From: Limnomonas spitsbergensis
Taxonomy: Eukaryota > Chlorophyta > Chlorophyceae > Chlamydomonadales
Assembly (NCBI GenBank): GCA_037349105.1
Contig: JAYJMM010000111.1
Location: 1,798,001 to 1,862,000, forward strand
DNA: 64,000 nucleotides
Direction of reading: 5' to 3'
Within the stretch, counting starts at the first letter, position 1; every line of letters starts with the position of its first letter. Below, piece by piece: positions 1 to 11,700 of this stretch. Both the position numbers and the translations under genes were made by a program. The notes below the pieces were generated by a model. That model was not told where the DNA came from. It saw only the letters and a program-made list of their open reading frames with translations, and searched no databases.

Positions 1-1465
1 CCCCATCATTTGTGCCTGTGGCTTTTCCCACTCCTCGCAGATGGCCATCATGGCAGGTGCCAAGTCGAAGTCCCGTGCCCAAAGCCATCTCCTGCCGGGT
101 GGTGTTTCCAGGCTACCCTTACTCCCCCCCCCCTCATTTGTGCCTGTGGCTTTTCCCACTCCTCGCAGATGGCCTCCATGGCGGGTGCCAAGTCGAAGTC
201 CCGTGCCCAAAGCCATCTCCTGCCGGGTGGTGTTTCCAGGCTACCCTTACTCCCCCCCCCTCATTTGTGCCTGTGGCTTTTCCCACTCCTCGCAGATGGC
301 CATCATGGCAGGTGCCAAGTCGAAGTCCCGTGCCCAAAGCCATCTCCTGCCGGGTGGGGTTTCCAGGCTACCCTTACTCCCCCCCCCCTCATTTGTGCCT
401 GTGGCTTTTCCCACTCCTCGCAGATGGCCTCCATGGCGGGTGCCAAGTCGAAGTCCCGTGCCCAAAGCCATCTCCTGCCGGGTGGTGTTTCCAGGCTACC
501 CTTACTCCCCCCCCCCTCATTTGTGCCTGTGGCTTTTCCCACTCCTCGCAGATGGCCACCATGGCGGGTGCCAAGTCGAAGTCCCGTGCCCAAAGCCATC
601 TCCTGCCGGGTGGTGTTTCCAGGCTACCCTTACTCCCCCCCTTCATTTGTGCCTGTGGCTTTTCCCACTCCTCGCAGATGGCCATCATGGCAGGTGCCAA
701 GTCGAAGTCCCGTGCCCAAAGCCATCTCCTGCCGGGTGGTGTTTCCAGGCTACCCTTACTCCCCCCCCCCTCATTTGTGCCTGTGGCTTTTCCCACTCCT
801 CGCAGATGGCCTCCATGGCGGTTGCCAAGTCGAAGTCCCGTGCCCAAAGCCATCTCCTGCCGGGTGGTGTTTCCAGGCTACCCTTACTCCCCCCCCCCTC
901 ATTTGTGCCTGTGGCTTTTCCCACTCCTCGCAGATGGCCACCATGGCGGGTGCCAAGTCGAAGTCCCGTGCCCAAAGCCATCTCCTGCCGGGTGGTGTTT
1001 CCAGGCTACCCTTACTCCCCCCCTTCATTTGTGCCTGTGGCTTTTCCCACTCCTCGCAGATGGCCATCATGGCAGGTGCCAAGTCGAAGTCCCGTGCCCA
1101 AAGCCATCTCCTGCCGGGTGGTGTTTCCAGGCTACCCTTACTCCCCCCCCCCTCATTTGTGCCTGTGGCTTTTCCCACTCCTCGCAGATGGCCTCCATGG
1201 CGGTTGCCAAGTCGAAGTCCCGTGCCCAAAGCCATCTCCTGCCGGGTGGTGTTTCCAGGCTACCCTTACTCCCCCCCCCCTCATTTGTGCCTGTGGCTTT
1301 TCCCACTCCTCGCAGATGGCCATCATGGCAGGTGCCAAGTCGAAGTCCCGTGCCCAAAGCCATCTCCTGCCGGGTGGTGTTTCCAGGCTACCCTTACTCC
1401 CCCCCCCATCATTTGTGCCTGTGGCTTTCTCTCCTCCTCGCAGATGGCCATCATGGCGGGTGCCA
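1..1465 (+). repeat. 127-bp tandem array carrying a repeated 3' splice site
   Basis: About 11.5 copies of a 127-bp unit. Each unit has a T/C-rich tract ending in CCACTCCTCGCAG, an exon-like start ATGGCCATCATGGC, then GTGCCAAGTCGAAGTCCCG, a GCCGGGTGGTGTTTCCAGG block and a C7-C10 run. The true terminal exon at 1444 begins with the same acceptor and exon-start sequence. A higher-order period of 382 bp (three units) is visible: the variant GCGGTTGCC occurs at 819 and 1201, and the variant CCCTTCATTT at about 639 and 1021. The array is open in several frames on both strands only because 127-bp units lack stops, so the long ORFs here are not taken as genes. Confidence 0.93.
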
Positions 1466-1602
1466 AGTGGAAGGCTGCGCCCAAGGATGATTTCTACCAG
1501 GAGGTGCTGGACCTGCTGGGGGAGATCAGCATGGATACGCGGCGGGAGCTGGAGGCGGCAGTCAAGGTGGAGGAGGACAAGAAGGGGGGGGCGGCCAAGT
1601 GA
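1444..1602 (+). CDS. Terminal exon of an unidentified gene
   Basis: Begins directly after a pyrimidine-rich acceptor (TCTCTCCTCCTCGCAG) and ends in TGA. It encodes about 52 residues, including KDDFYQEVLDLLGEISMDTR, an acidic amphipathic helix, then a Lys/Glu-rich tail ending GGAAK. Codon use and helix periodicity differ sharply from the flanking repeat, which supports real coding. The first codon is ATG, so this could be either a last exon or a short ORF behind a 5' UTR intron. The product is not recognised. The upstream part of the gene lies outside the window or is hidden by the array. Confidence 0.5.
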   Translation: MAIMAGAKWKAAPKDDFYQEVLDLLGEISMDTRRELEAAVKVEEDKKGGAAK

Positions 1603-2335
1603 GGCCTCGCTATGCAGCGGCCAAGGTGGAGGTGGACAAGAAGGGCGTGGCGGCCAAGCGTGGCCCCGTCCCATGACAGCTTGACTGGAGCAAAGCGAAG
1701 CGCCTCGTCCCGCGACAGTGAAGGGGGAGCTCAGTGAGGCCCTGTCTCGCAGCAGTGGAGGTGGATGAAAGTGAGGCCTCACTGTGCGGCGGTCAAGTTG
1801 ATGGAGGACAAGAAAGATGCAGCGGTCAAGTGAGACCGCGTCCCGCGGCAGTGAAGGTGGAGGAGAATGGGGTACATGGTGTGGGCCCATTTCGGCCGGT
1901 GCCTGCCCCAATGTAACTTCCCTGGTGTGGCCCTGTCTCGCAGCAGTGAAGGGAGAGCACAGCGCGGCCTGTGTGGCCAAGGTGGTGGAAAGTGAAGCCT
2001 TGCTATGCTGCGGCCGAGGTGGTGAAGGTCGAGAAGGATGCAGCGGTTAAGTGAGGCTTGGTCCTGCGACAGTTAAATGGAGCAATGCGAGGCCTTGTAT
2101 TGCAGCAGTGAAGTGGGAACAAAGCGAGGCCCTGTCTCGCGGCAGTTAAGGGAGAGCAGAGGGAGGCCTGGTCCCGTGACAAGGTTGCAGCGGTTAAGTG
2201 AGGCCTGGTCCCGCGACAACTAAATTGGAGCAGTGAAGGTGGAGCACAGTGGGGCGGTGGGGCCTCGCCTTTCGGCGGTCAAGGTGGAGGAGGACAAGTA
2301 GGGCGCGGTGGCTGAGTGAGGTCTCGTCCCGTGGA
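1563..2335 (+). repeat. Decayed tandem copies of the exon 3' end
   Basis: A run of imperfect copies, roughly 60-75 bp each, of the last part of the preceding exon (AAGGTGGAGGAGGACAAGAA, GCGGCCAAGTGAGG) and its downstream flank (CCTGGTCCCGCGACAG). Copies carry different indels and stop codons. The array continues the 3' side of the gene in the way the 127-bp array continues its 5' side. Confidence 0.8.
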
Positions 2336-2560
2336 GATCTTTGCCAAGGACCCTACTGCCCTCTGCCTGTGCTGAGGAGACTCAGCCGCCGCTCTGCCAA
2401 GAAGGACCCTACTCCCCTCTGTCTGTGCTAAGGCGATTCCGCCGCTGCTCTGCCAAGAAAAAATCGATGGCCTTCTACTGTTCAGTAGGCGGTCTCACAG
2501 CATCTCTGCCAAGAAGGTCGTGCGTGCCTCCTGCCTGTGCTAAGGAGGGCCTACCGCCAA
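2336..2560 (+). repeat. Short degenerate tandem repeat
   Basis: Three to four imperfect copies of a unit of about 55-60 bp containing GCCAAGAAGGACCCTACT, CTCTGCCTGTGCTAAGG and GCCGCCGCTCT. No gene is supported here. Confidence 0.7.
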
Positions 2561-4365
2561 CTGATCTCAGGTTCAGAGCATCTGCTGCGTTCGCTGCCGC
2601 ATTCGCCAGGTATATAGGAGATAACCTACTCTACAACCTGCTGATGGCTGGCCATGATTTCGTCCCAAAAGGCCTAGCGGTGGCCATCCGGCTGCCCCTG
2701 AGGTCTGCTGCTTGATTCATCTTGCACTGAAGCGGGTATGCACTGTTCTAAACATTGCACTGAATACGCGTGCTGTCCTGCTGCCTGCGTGCATGATTGG
2801 GGCTCATGGATATGGCAGTGCTTCAGCCGTTGAAAAACAAGCCTGAAAATGGTATGCCTGTTGTCCTGAAGATTATGTATCACTTGGGCACATGTCACAT
2901 GGCTTCGGTAATGCTTTTGGCCGCCAAAAATTTGAATTGTTTGATCTCTCTTGGTCTGTAATGACCCGGAAGGAAGGAGTTGGCCAGACGTGAGATCTTC
3001 GAGATTCAAATCCAGGGAACGGAACATAGTGGAATGCGCAATTTAAGATGTTGACCTCGTAATCTGTAATGGCCAGTGACGAGGTGGACCAGTGCTCAGA
3101 GGGTCTCAGGAGTTGAAGAAATCCAGGGAGGGCAATATGTCGTATAATAATAGCACGTTTCTCATTGGCTGCAGACCAGGAACTGGACCATGGTCATATG
3201 GTATGCGGATAAGTCCCGCAGATGTTGTTTCACAATGACCTCTGTGGAACGTGACTGTTCAGGGTACAGGGCGTACTACCGACCTCAGTACATAAAAGAC
3301 AGACTCTAGATGATCTAGCCGGTCTAGCATAAGCTTCCCAATCTTATTATCACGAGTAGTATGCTAAGATAATCCAGGATGTACCTACCCTGAATTTTAA
3401 TTTTGCAAAGTAGGGAAGAGCTTGAGCTCTGAGAGCTCGTTCATTAGGTTGTTTGCAGGAATGACACTTGCTCTAACTTCAACAATCCCAACTGCAGCTT
3501 TCATTTCCCCACAAGATCAAGATCAGTATGATTTTGAAATCACAGGATTTGGGGTAAGGCTGAAGAGTATTTTCTTTAAGGACAGGAGCAACAGTGGAAC
3601 AAGATGCTGACGGTAGCCGACTTTGCCGTTTCCAAAGGAATTGATATTCATAAAGAATGAATTGCTTTATATCTGCTGCTCGGTATGCACTGTTCTAAAC
3701 CTGCTGCCCGAATTTTGTTATAGATCAGTGGATCTGAGTCAAATAGCACTAAGCTCACACAGCAATGACTTAAGCAGAGCTCCGGGCACCATCAAGGCTG
3801 ATTATTCGCCAGTAGGTCGCAAATTTGCTGTGTAATTTTTGCTATTGACTGTTACATCTAAGCCTCAGGTCTGTTCAGCACGAACAGCTCGTGTGCCAAT
3901 CGGGCTGACAGCTAGATTTGTCCCTCATTTTTTTCTTAACCCTGACGCTGCTCCTTGGTTATGAAGTACAGAGTTTTCAAGTTCGAATCAGGAAAAAGAA
4001 CTTACGTCTCAAGCCGGTCTCTGGTGAAAAGGATGGATAGCCTGATCATAAATCCGGCGGTATCAAGCTATGCATGAACATTTTAGATGTTTCCTGCGAG
4101 GCCTTACTGGCTGTGTTCAGTACCACACAGGCCTGGGCCTGATTGACTAATTAATCTGGAGTTCCATGTGGATTTATGACTGAATCCTGTTTCCCGATGA
4201 ATAGCTAATTCCTATGCATCAAATGTGTTGCCCCGTTGGACTGTAAAAACTTAACAAACTTCTCAGCTTCAAGATGGCAGAGTCTGAGAATTTGCAGATG
4301 AATGGTTCACGCTGAATAGATTAAAGATAGCTGTAGGCAAGGCCTGAGAATTTGCGGATGAAGTA
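2561..4365. other. Intergenic sequence without a supported gene
   Basis: Only short unsupported ORFs. The motif GGTATGCACTGTTCTAAAC occurs at about 2735 and 3682; it matches the tail of the SINE-like family seen at 4366 and 23645, so 5'-truncated copies are probably present. Nothing else is recognised. Confidence 0.6.
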
Positions 4366-4620
4366 GGTTTAGAGCAGTGCATACCCGCTGGGCCCTGCTG
4401 CACGCTCGGCCACGCGGGGCTGGTAATGACAAGGCTCAATTCCAGCTACCATGCACAGCCTGGGCCATGGTGCAGCCATGCCGTCCTCCTATGTGAGGGG
4501 GCAGGAACATGGAACCCGGCGCTCTAGTCGGGGGGAGAGAGAAGATCGTGTGGCGGGTTCGATTCCTCATCCTCTGGGGTATGGATGCCACTAGCGTTAT
4601 ACCACTGGACCATTTCCCCC
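4366..4620 (-). mobile_element. tRNA-like SINE, copy 1
   Basis: On the minus strand the element starts with a tRNA-like head: an A-box-like GGTCCAGTGGTATAACGC and, about 35 nt later, a B-box-like GAATCGAACCC. It continues into a body with CATGGCTGCACCATGG and ends near GGGCCCAGCGGGTATGCACT. A second copy with head, body and tail in the same order lies at 23645-23872 on the plus strand, and a 5'-truncated copy at 5480-5563. The head cannot fold as a normal tRNA, so this is a tRNA-derived SINE rather than a tRNA gene. Confidence 0.65.
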
Positions 4621-4749
4621 CATGGATGAAGTAGGTATTTGCGGATGAAGTAGGTATTTGCCAACCTAAGTACTGGTTAGATGTTTTTTCTAACAGTGGC
4701 AGTAGAAAAAAAACAGAATTTCAAACCATTTTGATCAATACTGGTGCAC

Positions 4750-4798
4750 TGCGGCCGAGCCTTTTTGAGCAGGGCCCAGAGGTGTAACGTCATTGACT
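4750..4798 (+). mobile_element. LINE-type 3' tail fragment
   Basis: Contains GCGGCCGAGCCTTTTTGAGC followed by AGGGCCCAGAGGTGTAACGT. The same tail ends the larger LINE-like fragments at 50.5 kb and 58.6 kb. Confidence 0.6.
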
Positions 4799-5117
4799 GG
4801 TGCACTGTTGAGATCTGGTGTTGCAATGTGGTCAGCCAAGCTTTCAGTATCATGAGGTCGGTGGAAGAATTTGCAGATTCCGGTAAGTCCTAGTCACAAC
4901 AAAGGCAAATCCTCATCATGAACAAGGGAATTGAAGAATCGGTGCTTCGCTGGCATGACTGCCACATTGCATTATTCTACAAAGAGTTCCGTGAGTCTCC
5001 AATATGCAACTTCAGGACATTTCAGATACTCAGGCAAGTAGTCAGTAGTTACTTTTTAGTGTGTCCAACTTTGGGGACTTCGCTATTTCTGCACACCTAC
5101 TACTGAAGTATCACGCG

Positions 5118-5198
5118 ACAGGTCTTCGGCCAGTGGCCCAAGCTGCCTGGCTCCCTGAAACAATCCCCCCCAACTGCAGGCCGTGATGTAGCTGAATC
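5118..5198 (+). repeat. Dispersed GTAGCTGAA-tailed repeat (partial)
   Basis: A short copy of a family that has a CTTCGGCCAGTGG-type centre and ends in one or two TGTAGCTGAA motifs. Other copies lie at 8085-8235, 8270-8420, 8925-9082, 12003-12095 (minus), 20905-21078, 21300-21370 (minus) and 50645-50720 (minus). Confidence 0.55.
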
Positions 5199-5479
5199 AT
5201 TGCTGAGCCCCCCTCCCTTCAAATACGCTACACCTCCTGTCATCTCTTACGCCTCTACAACCAATGAAGCTCCCTCACATCAGCATTCACGCAACAGTCA
5301 CTCCTGTTAAACGCACACGACCCCGTTTCATCGAAACTTTCAGCGGATTCAACCTCCAGGTGTATTGGAAGAGCCAAACCCTGGATCCAGAGGGGGGAAG
5401 TCAACCCTGGATTCAGCGGATTCCACCTCCAGGAACCCTGAAAGTGCTAGGCATCGCTGCACCATGGTCCCAGCTGTGC

Positions 5480-5563
5480 ATGTTAGCTGGGTTTCAGCTT
5501 GCTCATCTCCTATCAGCCCCACGCGAATGAGCATTCAGCAGGGCCCAGCGGGTATGCACCGTT
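5480..5563 (+). mobile_element. 5'-truncated SINE copy
   Basis: Matches the body and tail of the SINEs at 4366 and 23645, including GAGCATTCAGCAGGGCCCAG and GCGGGTATGCACCGTTCT. It lies just beyond the stop codon of the exonuclease gene, probably within its 3' untranslated region or flank. Confidence 0.6.
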
Positions 5564-5587
5564 CTGAACCTCCAGGTTCCTTGCCAC

Positions 5588-5738
5588 CTAGACCGCCTCG
5601 GCTGCCTCCACGGCCCTTCTTGTGTCTTCTGAGTGGAACACCGAGAAGTCTCCAAACTCGCGGCTAGACTGGTGGTCGACCTCCCAGTTCGGCGGCAGGA
5701 ACTTGGGCATGCACAAGGCCACAAAGCTAGTGCGAAAC
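5588..5738 (-). CDS. Exonuclease gene, exon 17 (C-terminus)
   Basis: Acceptor TGCTGTGCAG, phase 2, stop TAG at 5590-5588. Encodes FRTSFVALCMPKFLPPNWEV and REFGDFSVF, matching the conserved C-terminal FLPxxW...REFGxFSV block. Confidence 0.9.
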
Positions 5739-8700
5739 CTGCACAGCAAAAGGCGAGGTCCCCAGTTCAGCAAAGGGGTCATCTGGGCTTGTCGACCATT
5801 TGAGCCGCCATGCATAAGGAAGAAAAGAAGTTACACAGTTGACGAAACAGCGCAGCCAGGGGGCTTATTCCTACCTTCTCGTCAGCTCCTGCAATGCCGC
5901 GTCCCCTCCAAGCTGCTGCGCAGCCTGGACCACTTCCTTGCCATGCCACTCATGCCCGCTGCCACCCGCCCCAACGACCGCAGACGCCGCCCCAACCTTG
6001 GGCCGAGCTAGAAGCCGCGGCCCGGCTCCCGCTGCGGGCCCGCCATCGCAGATGTCCCCTGCCGACTGCACCTCCTCGTGGAGCCTGTGCGGCTGATCAG
6101 CGGCTGACTGCAGTGCCTTGACCACTTGCTTGCGCCTGCGTTGTCCCAGGCCATCCAGCAGCGCCTCATCCAGGTCCCCAGGCCGGAGGCCAGGCTCCTC
6201 GGCGCTGGGGTCCCGCCCCAGACACTGCTTCACCACGTCTTGAAGATAACTGCGATGCAAACATCGACTGTTGATACAGCGTGGACGTAACCACCTCTCC
6301 AGTGTTTTTGTGTGGACTTTGTTTGCACTTTGTTTGTTTATGTGGACTTTGCTCGCACTTTGTTTGTTTGTGTGGACTTTGTTTGCACTACAGCCACACT
6401 TGAGCTTAACCACAGTAACATACCTGCTGTACAGTCACACTTCGGTCACACTCCAGGAACATACCTGCCCAAGGTCATGGGAGCCTGGTAAAGCATACTG
6501 TATCGCTTAGGCCACCGACCATAGACCATTCAAAATAACATTTTAAGTAACATCCCCTTTCCCCGTTTTTCCTGCGGTGATTTTACAGCAGCCCCCCCAA
6601 CACATCAGGTCAGCACTAAAATCAGCACTGCCTCTCACCTGACTCTGTCCTGCGGCATCGTCTTAGAGGCCTTCTGCAGGGCAAGCGCGGCACGACGTGC
6701 GGCACCGGGCTGGTGCAACAGCGCAGGAGGCTGCACTGACAGCAGGCCCCCAGCAAGACCGGCACCACCCTCCTGGCTGACATGCCCCGGCCAATCGATG
6801 CTCTCGAAGGCAGCTTCGTCCGTGCTTGCGGCTGCTGAGGATGGCGTTGGAGGCTCTGCGGAATCCGAGGCTGGCGGCGCTCCATGGATCGAGGCTGATG
6901 ATTTGAGGGCGTGGACGTAGCCCCGGGGGGGGTGAAGCGGGATTCCGAATTCCGATGCGATTGCGCGCTTGGCCAGTTCAGATGCCTGCGTCCCGGAGGA
7001 AGGGGGAGGGGGGAGACAAATCTCCATTTCACATAATTTGTGAGTCCCATTCTATTACGGTACGGCCACAACGTGATGGTTGTGTTCATGAAAAATGGAT
7101 GCCAGCCGTCTGAACAAGGGGAGTAACTTGAGGGTTTAGAATTCCATCCTTGTTGGCTGAACTCTTAACCCTGATCCGCGGAGTAACTTGAGGGTTAAGG
7201 ACTTTATCCTTGGTGGCTGAACCCTAAAACCTAAACCATACACTGGTCTGCTGGAATCAGCCGGCTTCATTGATGAGCAGGTGGTAGGACTCTCCTCATA
7301 CACATATCCCCAAGCCTAGGAAGAAGGTGCCTACGAAAAAACAACCAAAACCTGGATCCAGAGGGGGAAAAGACAAACCCTGGATTTGGAGGTGGGGAAA
7401 CCAAACCCTGGATCCAGAGGGGGCAGAGCCAATCCCTAGATCCAGAGGGGAAAAGCCAAACCCTGGATCCAGAGAAAAAACAGCCAAACCCTGGATCCAG
7501 AAGGGGAAGAGCCAAACCCTGGATCCAAAGAAGGGACAGCACGTTAATGCACAGCCAAAGAGTAATAAGGCTAGGAGTTTCCAGAGTTCAAAGAGGGAGA
7601 TCGGTTTTCCATTTCCTACAAAGCCTGCACGGGGAGCTGGCACTGGCGCGATGTCCGGAACTCACCTTGTGTGCCTTCTGATGGCACTCCACACACAGCA
7701 GAACCACGTCGTGGGAGCGGTGACTCTGATGCAGCCGAGTTTGAATTTCAAAATTTTCATTTGGGATCGGGGATGTGGAGGGAGGAGGGAAGTAAGCTTC
7801 AGAGGAAGAGGCAGTGCATGGGAAGTGTGCGTAATCGCTGCGGGCAAGTAAGCGCTACTGAGAGCTGCATGAGAGCTACTCAGTAGCGACTTAGTAAAGG
7901 CATGCTGGCTTTCTATTTAAATCAGTGACATTTGCGCTCTAATAGCCAGCGTGCCTTTTCTAGCGCTGCCATCTGGATGACATGGCACGGCAACAGTGTT
8001 TGAATCGTGATTCACCGTGTTTCATGTAAAGCAGTGTTTATGATGGTTGACAGAGTTTCGTTTTCCGGCTACACAACCACCTTGGACAATCTGCCCCATA
8101 TACCCCACAGCCGCCTAAGGCCCGACTGGGACCAAACCTGGACCGGCCTGTACGTGGTGGCGAAAGCAGCAAGGCTGACCAAAAACTGGGCTTCCAGCCA
8201 GAGGCTGGGGTGTAGCTGACATGTAGCTGAAACACGAAAAATAGACACTTCATCTTTGATGGGGTGTACCCCTGATGATATCACCTTTGGGGGGCCGCTG
8301 GGCGGCCACCACTGTGCCATTGAGGCCTTACCTTGACTGGCCTTCGGCCAGTGGCTCAAGCAGCAGGGCTTGCTGTGCCAAGCCCTCCCGGCCGTAGGCC
8401 GCGTTGTAGCTGAAATGTAGCTTAAAGACTTCAGCTTAGACTTGAAGACATAACAAACAAACCGTTAAAGGCGGCTAGACTGGTGGATGTCAGTGCTGAT
8501 GTCCGCCTGACCTAACTCAATGCCAAATATCGAAATATACATACCGTATAAAAGTAAAGAATTTCATGTCAAAGATTGGCCCTTGACTCAACCTACCTTC
8601 AGATGAGGGGGGAAGTTTTTCCTGTAGCAAGCCGGGACCACTCGGTAGCGAAGGTAATGGCCGAGCTCTCCACACACCACGCACCTGCCGCATGGGCACC

Positions 8701-11700
8701 AGTGTTGTGCCATTGCACCGTGATCCAGAAATTGTGTTGGTCATTACGGTCCTTTACCGGTAAAACAGCAGAATTTGCCTTGAAACAAGGCTATGTAATT
8801 CAGCCACCGTAAGGACCGTAATCGGCACAGCACTGATGGACACGCTTCAAGAGTCATGCATCGCGGTTTCGCGAGTCAGGCAGCGTGGCTCACAGCCATT
8901 CTACAGAGTCTCTTTCGTCGGCTACGAATCCACCTTTGGGGCCCCTCGGCAGCCTGATTGGGGCCTTGCCGTGACGGAGCAACCGGCCTATGGCTGATGG
9001 CTACAGCACCATGGCAGGCCTCATATGGGGTCACCGGCCAGAGACCAGGAGGCAGCTGAACTATAGCTGAATTGTAGCTGAGCAAAAAAGAGATCCGTCA
9101 GGCAGCATGGCTCGCTGCCATCCATCAACCGGAGGGAAACCAGCCGGGACAGCTAACTTCACGTGCATGGCCTCAAGCTAGCCAGTATCACAGTATGCGT
9201 GCTGGATCTTTTAAGTGCTGACCATATGCCTGTCATAAATGCTGTACGGCATCCTACAAATAAGATACGTCGGCTACGGCCTGCCGGGGGTGGGCGTGGC
9301 CTGCTAGGGGTGGGCGTGGCCTGCCGGGGGTGGGCGTGGCCTGCCGGAGGTGGGCGTGGCCTGCCAGGGGTGGGCGTGGCCTGCCGGAGGTGGGCGTGGC
9401 CTGCCAGGGGTGGGCGAGGCCTGCCGGGGGTGGGCGTGGCCTGCCGGGGGTGGGCGTGGCCGGAGGGGGGGACTATAATAAGTCTGAACCTGCCATAAAT
9501 GGACCTTATCGTACCATACAATAAATGCCTGCGTGTATAATTACGCGAGTAGCGGCATGAATTAAGGCTGATACGGGAGTTGGAGTAAATCTTAAATATT
9601 TCGAAAAAGGTGGACTAAATCATCTAGACTTCCTACAGGATAAGCAACTATATTTTGTGTTTTCCGGCCGCACCGATCGCACCTGTTCAGCTTGCTTTGG
9701 CTGTAGAACGTGTTGCCTGCCAGCTGGTCTGTGTTCTTGTGCTCAAACAAGAGGCGGATGGCGGGAGGGTCGACAGAGATGCGTTCTGCAATCCCTTTGG
9801 TCAGGTACCCTGAACACACAGAGAGAGGGATCAGGGGTGTGACCAGGAACCTGCTTTCCGAAAATAACAAAATTATTAAATTAAATGCCGGTAAGCGAAA
9901 CAAGAAGAACGAAGATGGAATTACGTGTAGCACTCTTTAGGACCCACTTCCTGGACAGGTGTACATCCTGAATACTGGCATCTCCCCCTCCCCCAACCAC
10001 TTATTTCGGAAATTCCAAACACAAAGGTATCCCAGCATCCTAACACATGGGAGCCTCCAAGAAGCAATCAGTGGAGCGAGAGAATAAAGCGCATGCATTT
10101 CAGGTGGTCCGCAGCCATCCCACAGCTGCTGAAGGCATATGTTGATGTACCGTATGGGATTGCAGTGCAGGTGGACGCAGCCTCAGGCAGACCCCACATT
10201 CTCATGCTTTGCCGCCAGACATGCCCGTGCTCTGACGCATTCCTCAAGCCGCATTGCAACATCTTATCCCACTCTTGCGCCACGGTAATCCCGCAGCTGC
10301 TGGAAGCATGTGTGCATGCAGTGCAAGTGGCCGCGGACCTAGGCAGATGTTCACATTGGCTAAAAGCACCTGCGTGCTCTGTGTGCATCTCAAATCTCAA
10401 TACCTAATATACCCAAGGATGAAGGAAGCCACCTGTGCGGGCGTAATGCCACTATCGCGATTTGAGGGGGAATAGAAAAGGATTGTGCACAAACAATTCC
10501 GGCCACATTGCTGGCCATTTTCGACCCCCGTCCAGCCTGAACCGGCCAAAAAAGTGGACCTTGCCCAGCACAGAAACAGCTGCTTGGCTGACCCTAGGCC
10601 CTTCCCTGCGTAGTGCTGAGAAGCTGTAGTGGGTTTGATAATCTGTGGTCCAGGCTACCCAAATTCTAAACCCTCACTCTAAACCCTCACCCAAACTCTT
10701 ACCTAAACCCTAAACGATGTGCCTTAAAAGACAGATATTTGAGGCCCACAACCCTCTCACGACCATCTCACAAATTCCTGGGAAATCCTCAACCCTCAAC
10801 CCCTTAAGTACGTGCCCTAAAATCCCGATCTTAGGCCCACAGCCATCTCACAAACTCGAGGAAAATGAGCTCAGATACAATGTACATAAAATGCACGAGG
10901 CAGTGCTCTGCTCACATTCGATTTTCCGCAGGTCACAGTGGCAGAGCAGCTCGCCATCCATGCTGAGCATGCGGGCATTCTGGTACACCTGGCAGCAGCG
11001 GGACGCGCAGTGGCGCACAATGTAAGTGAGGTCCACACAAGCGTTAACAACGAGGGGGGAGATAGCTCGATCAAAAGAGGGAGCACAGTCAGTGTGTGTC
11101 ATGTTGGCAGGCAATGGTGGGGCGGGCAGACGCAGAAGCGTGCAGCAAGCCCAGCCGGTTTAGACGCTAGGGTTCAGGGATAGAGGTTTTGGGGTCAGGG
11201 TTTCGACTCAACGTTTTAGGTGAAAGTGGCCCTCAGGAGGCCCCATCTTTGACATCAAAATCCAGTAATCCACCCCATGATTCAAGGTTCGGGTTTGCGG
11301 TCAAGCCCTGCACCTCCTTCTTGGCAGAGAACTTGCGGATGAGCCAGTCGCGCTGTGTCTCCTTGGGTGCCGCCACAACGGCGTGGGCGTGGCCTCGGCT
11401 GGGGAGGCAGTGGTGCCAAGGAAGCTGCCCAGTAGCTTCTGCAGCTAACAAATCGCAGATCTGCCCGGCCTGAAGAGGAAGGGTGAACAGAGGACAATCA
11501 CAGGATGAACAGCAGGAACAACCAGCAAGGGCGGACGCAAGAAAAAAGTGCTGCAAGGTTCACCAGGAAACTATGATAGAAGGTACCGGTATAATGAGTT
11601 CATTGAAAGGAACAAGGAGAGAGATGTTAAGAGGATTTGTAAAAAGGAAACCCAAAGAAAACGCCCTCCAGGGCGGCCAAGGAGGTGCCACAGAAAATAC

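Noticed and set aside
10..1684. Long plus-strand ORFs of about 500 codons
   Set aside because: They are produced by a 127-bp array without stops in any plus frame; the peptides are three-frame versions of one repeat.
4540..4620. A tRNA gene on the minus strand
   Set aside because: A- and B-box-like sequences are present, but acceptor and T stems do not pair; it fits a SINE head.
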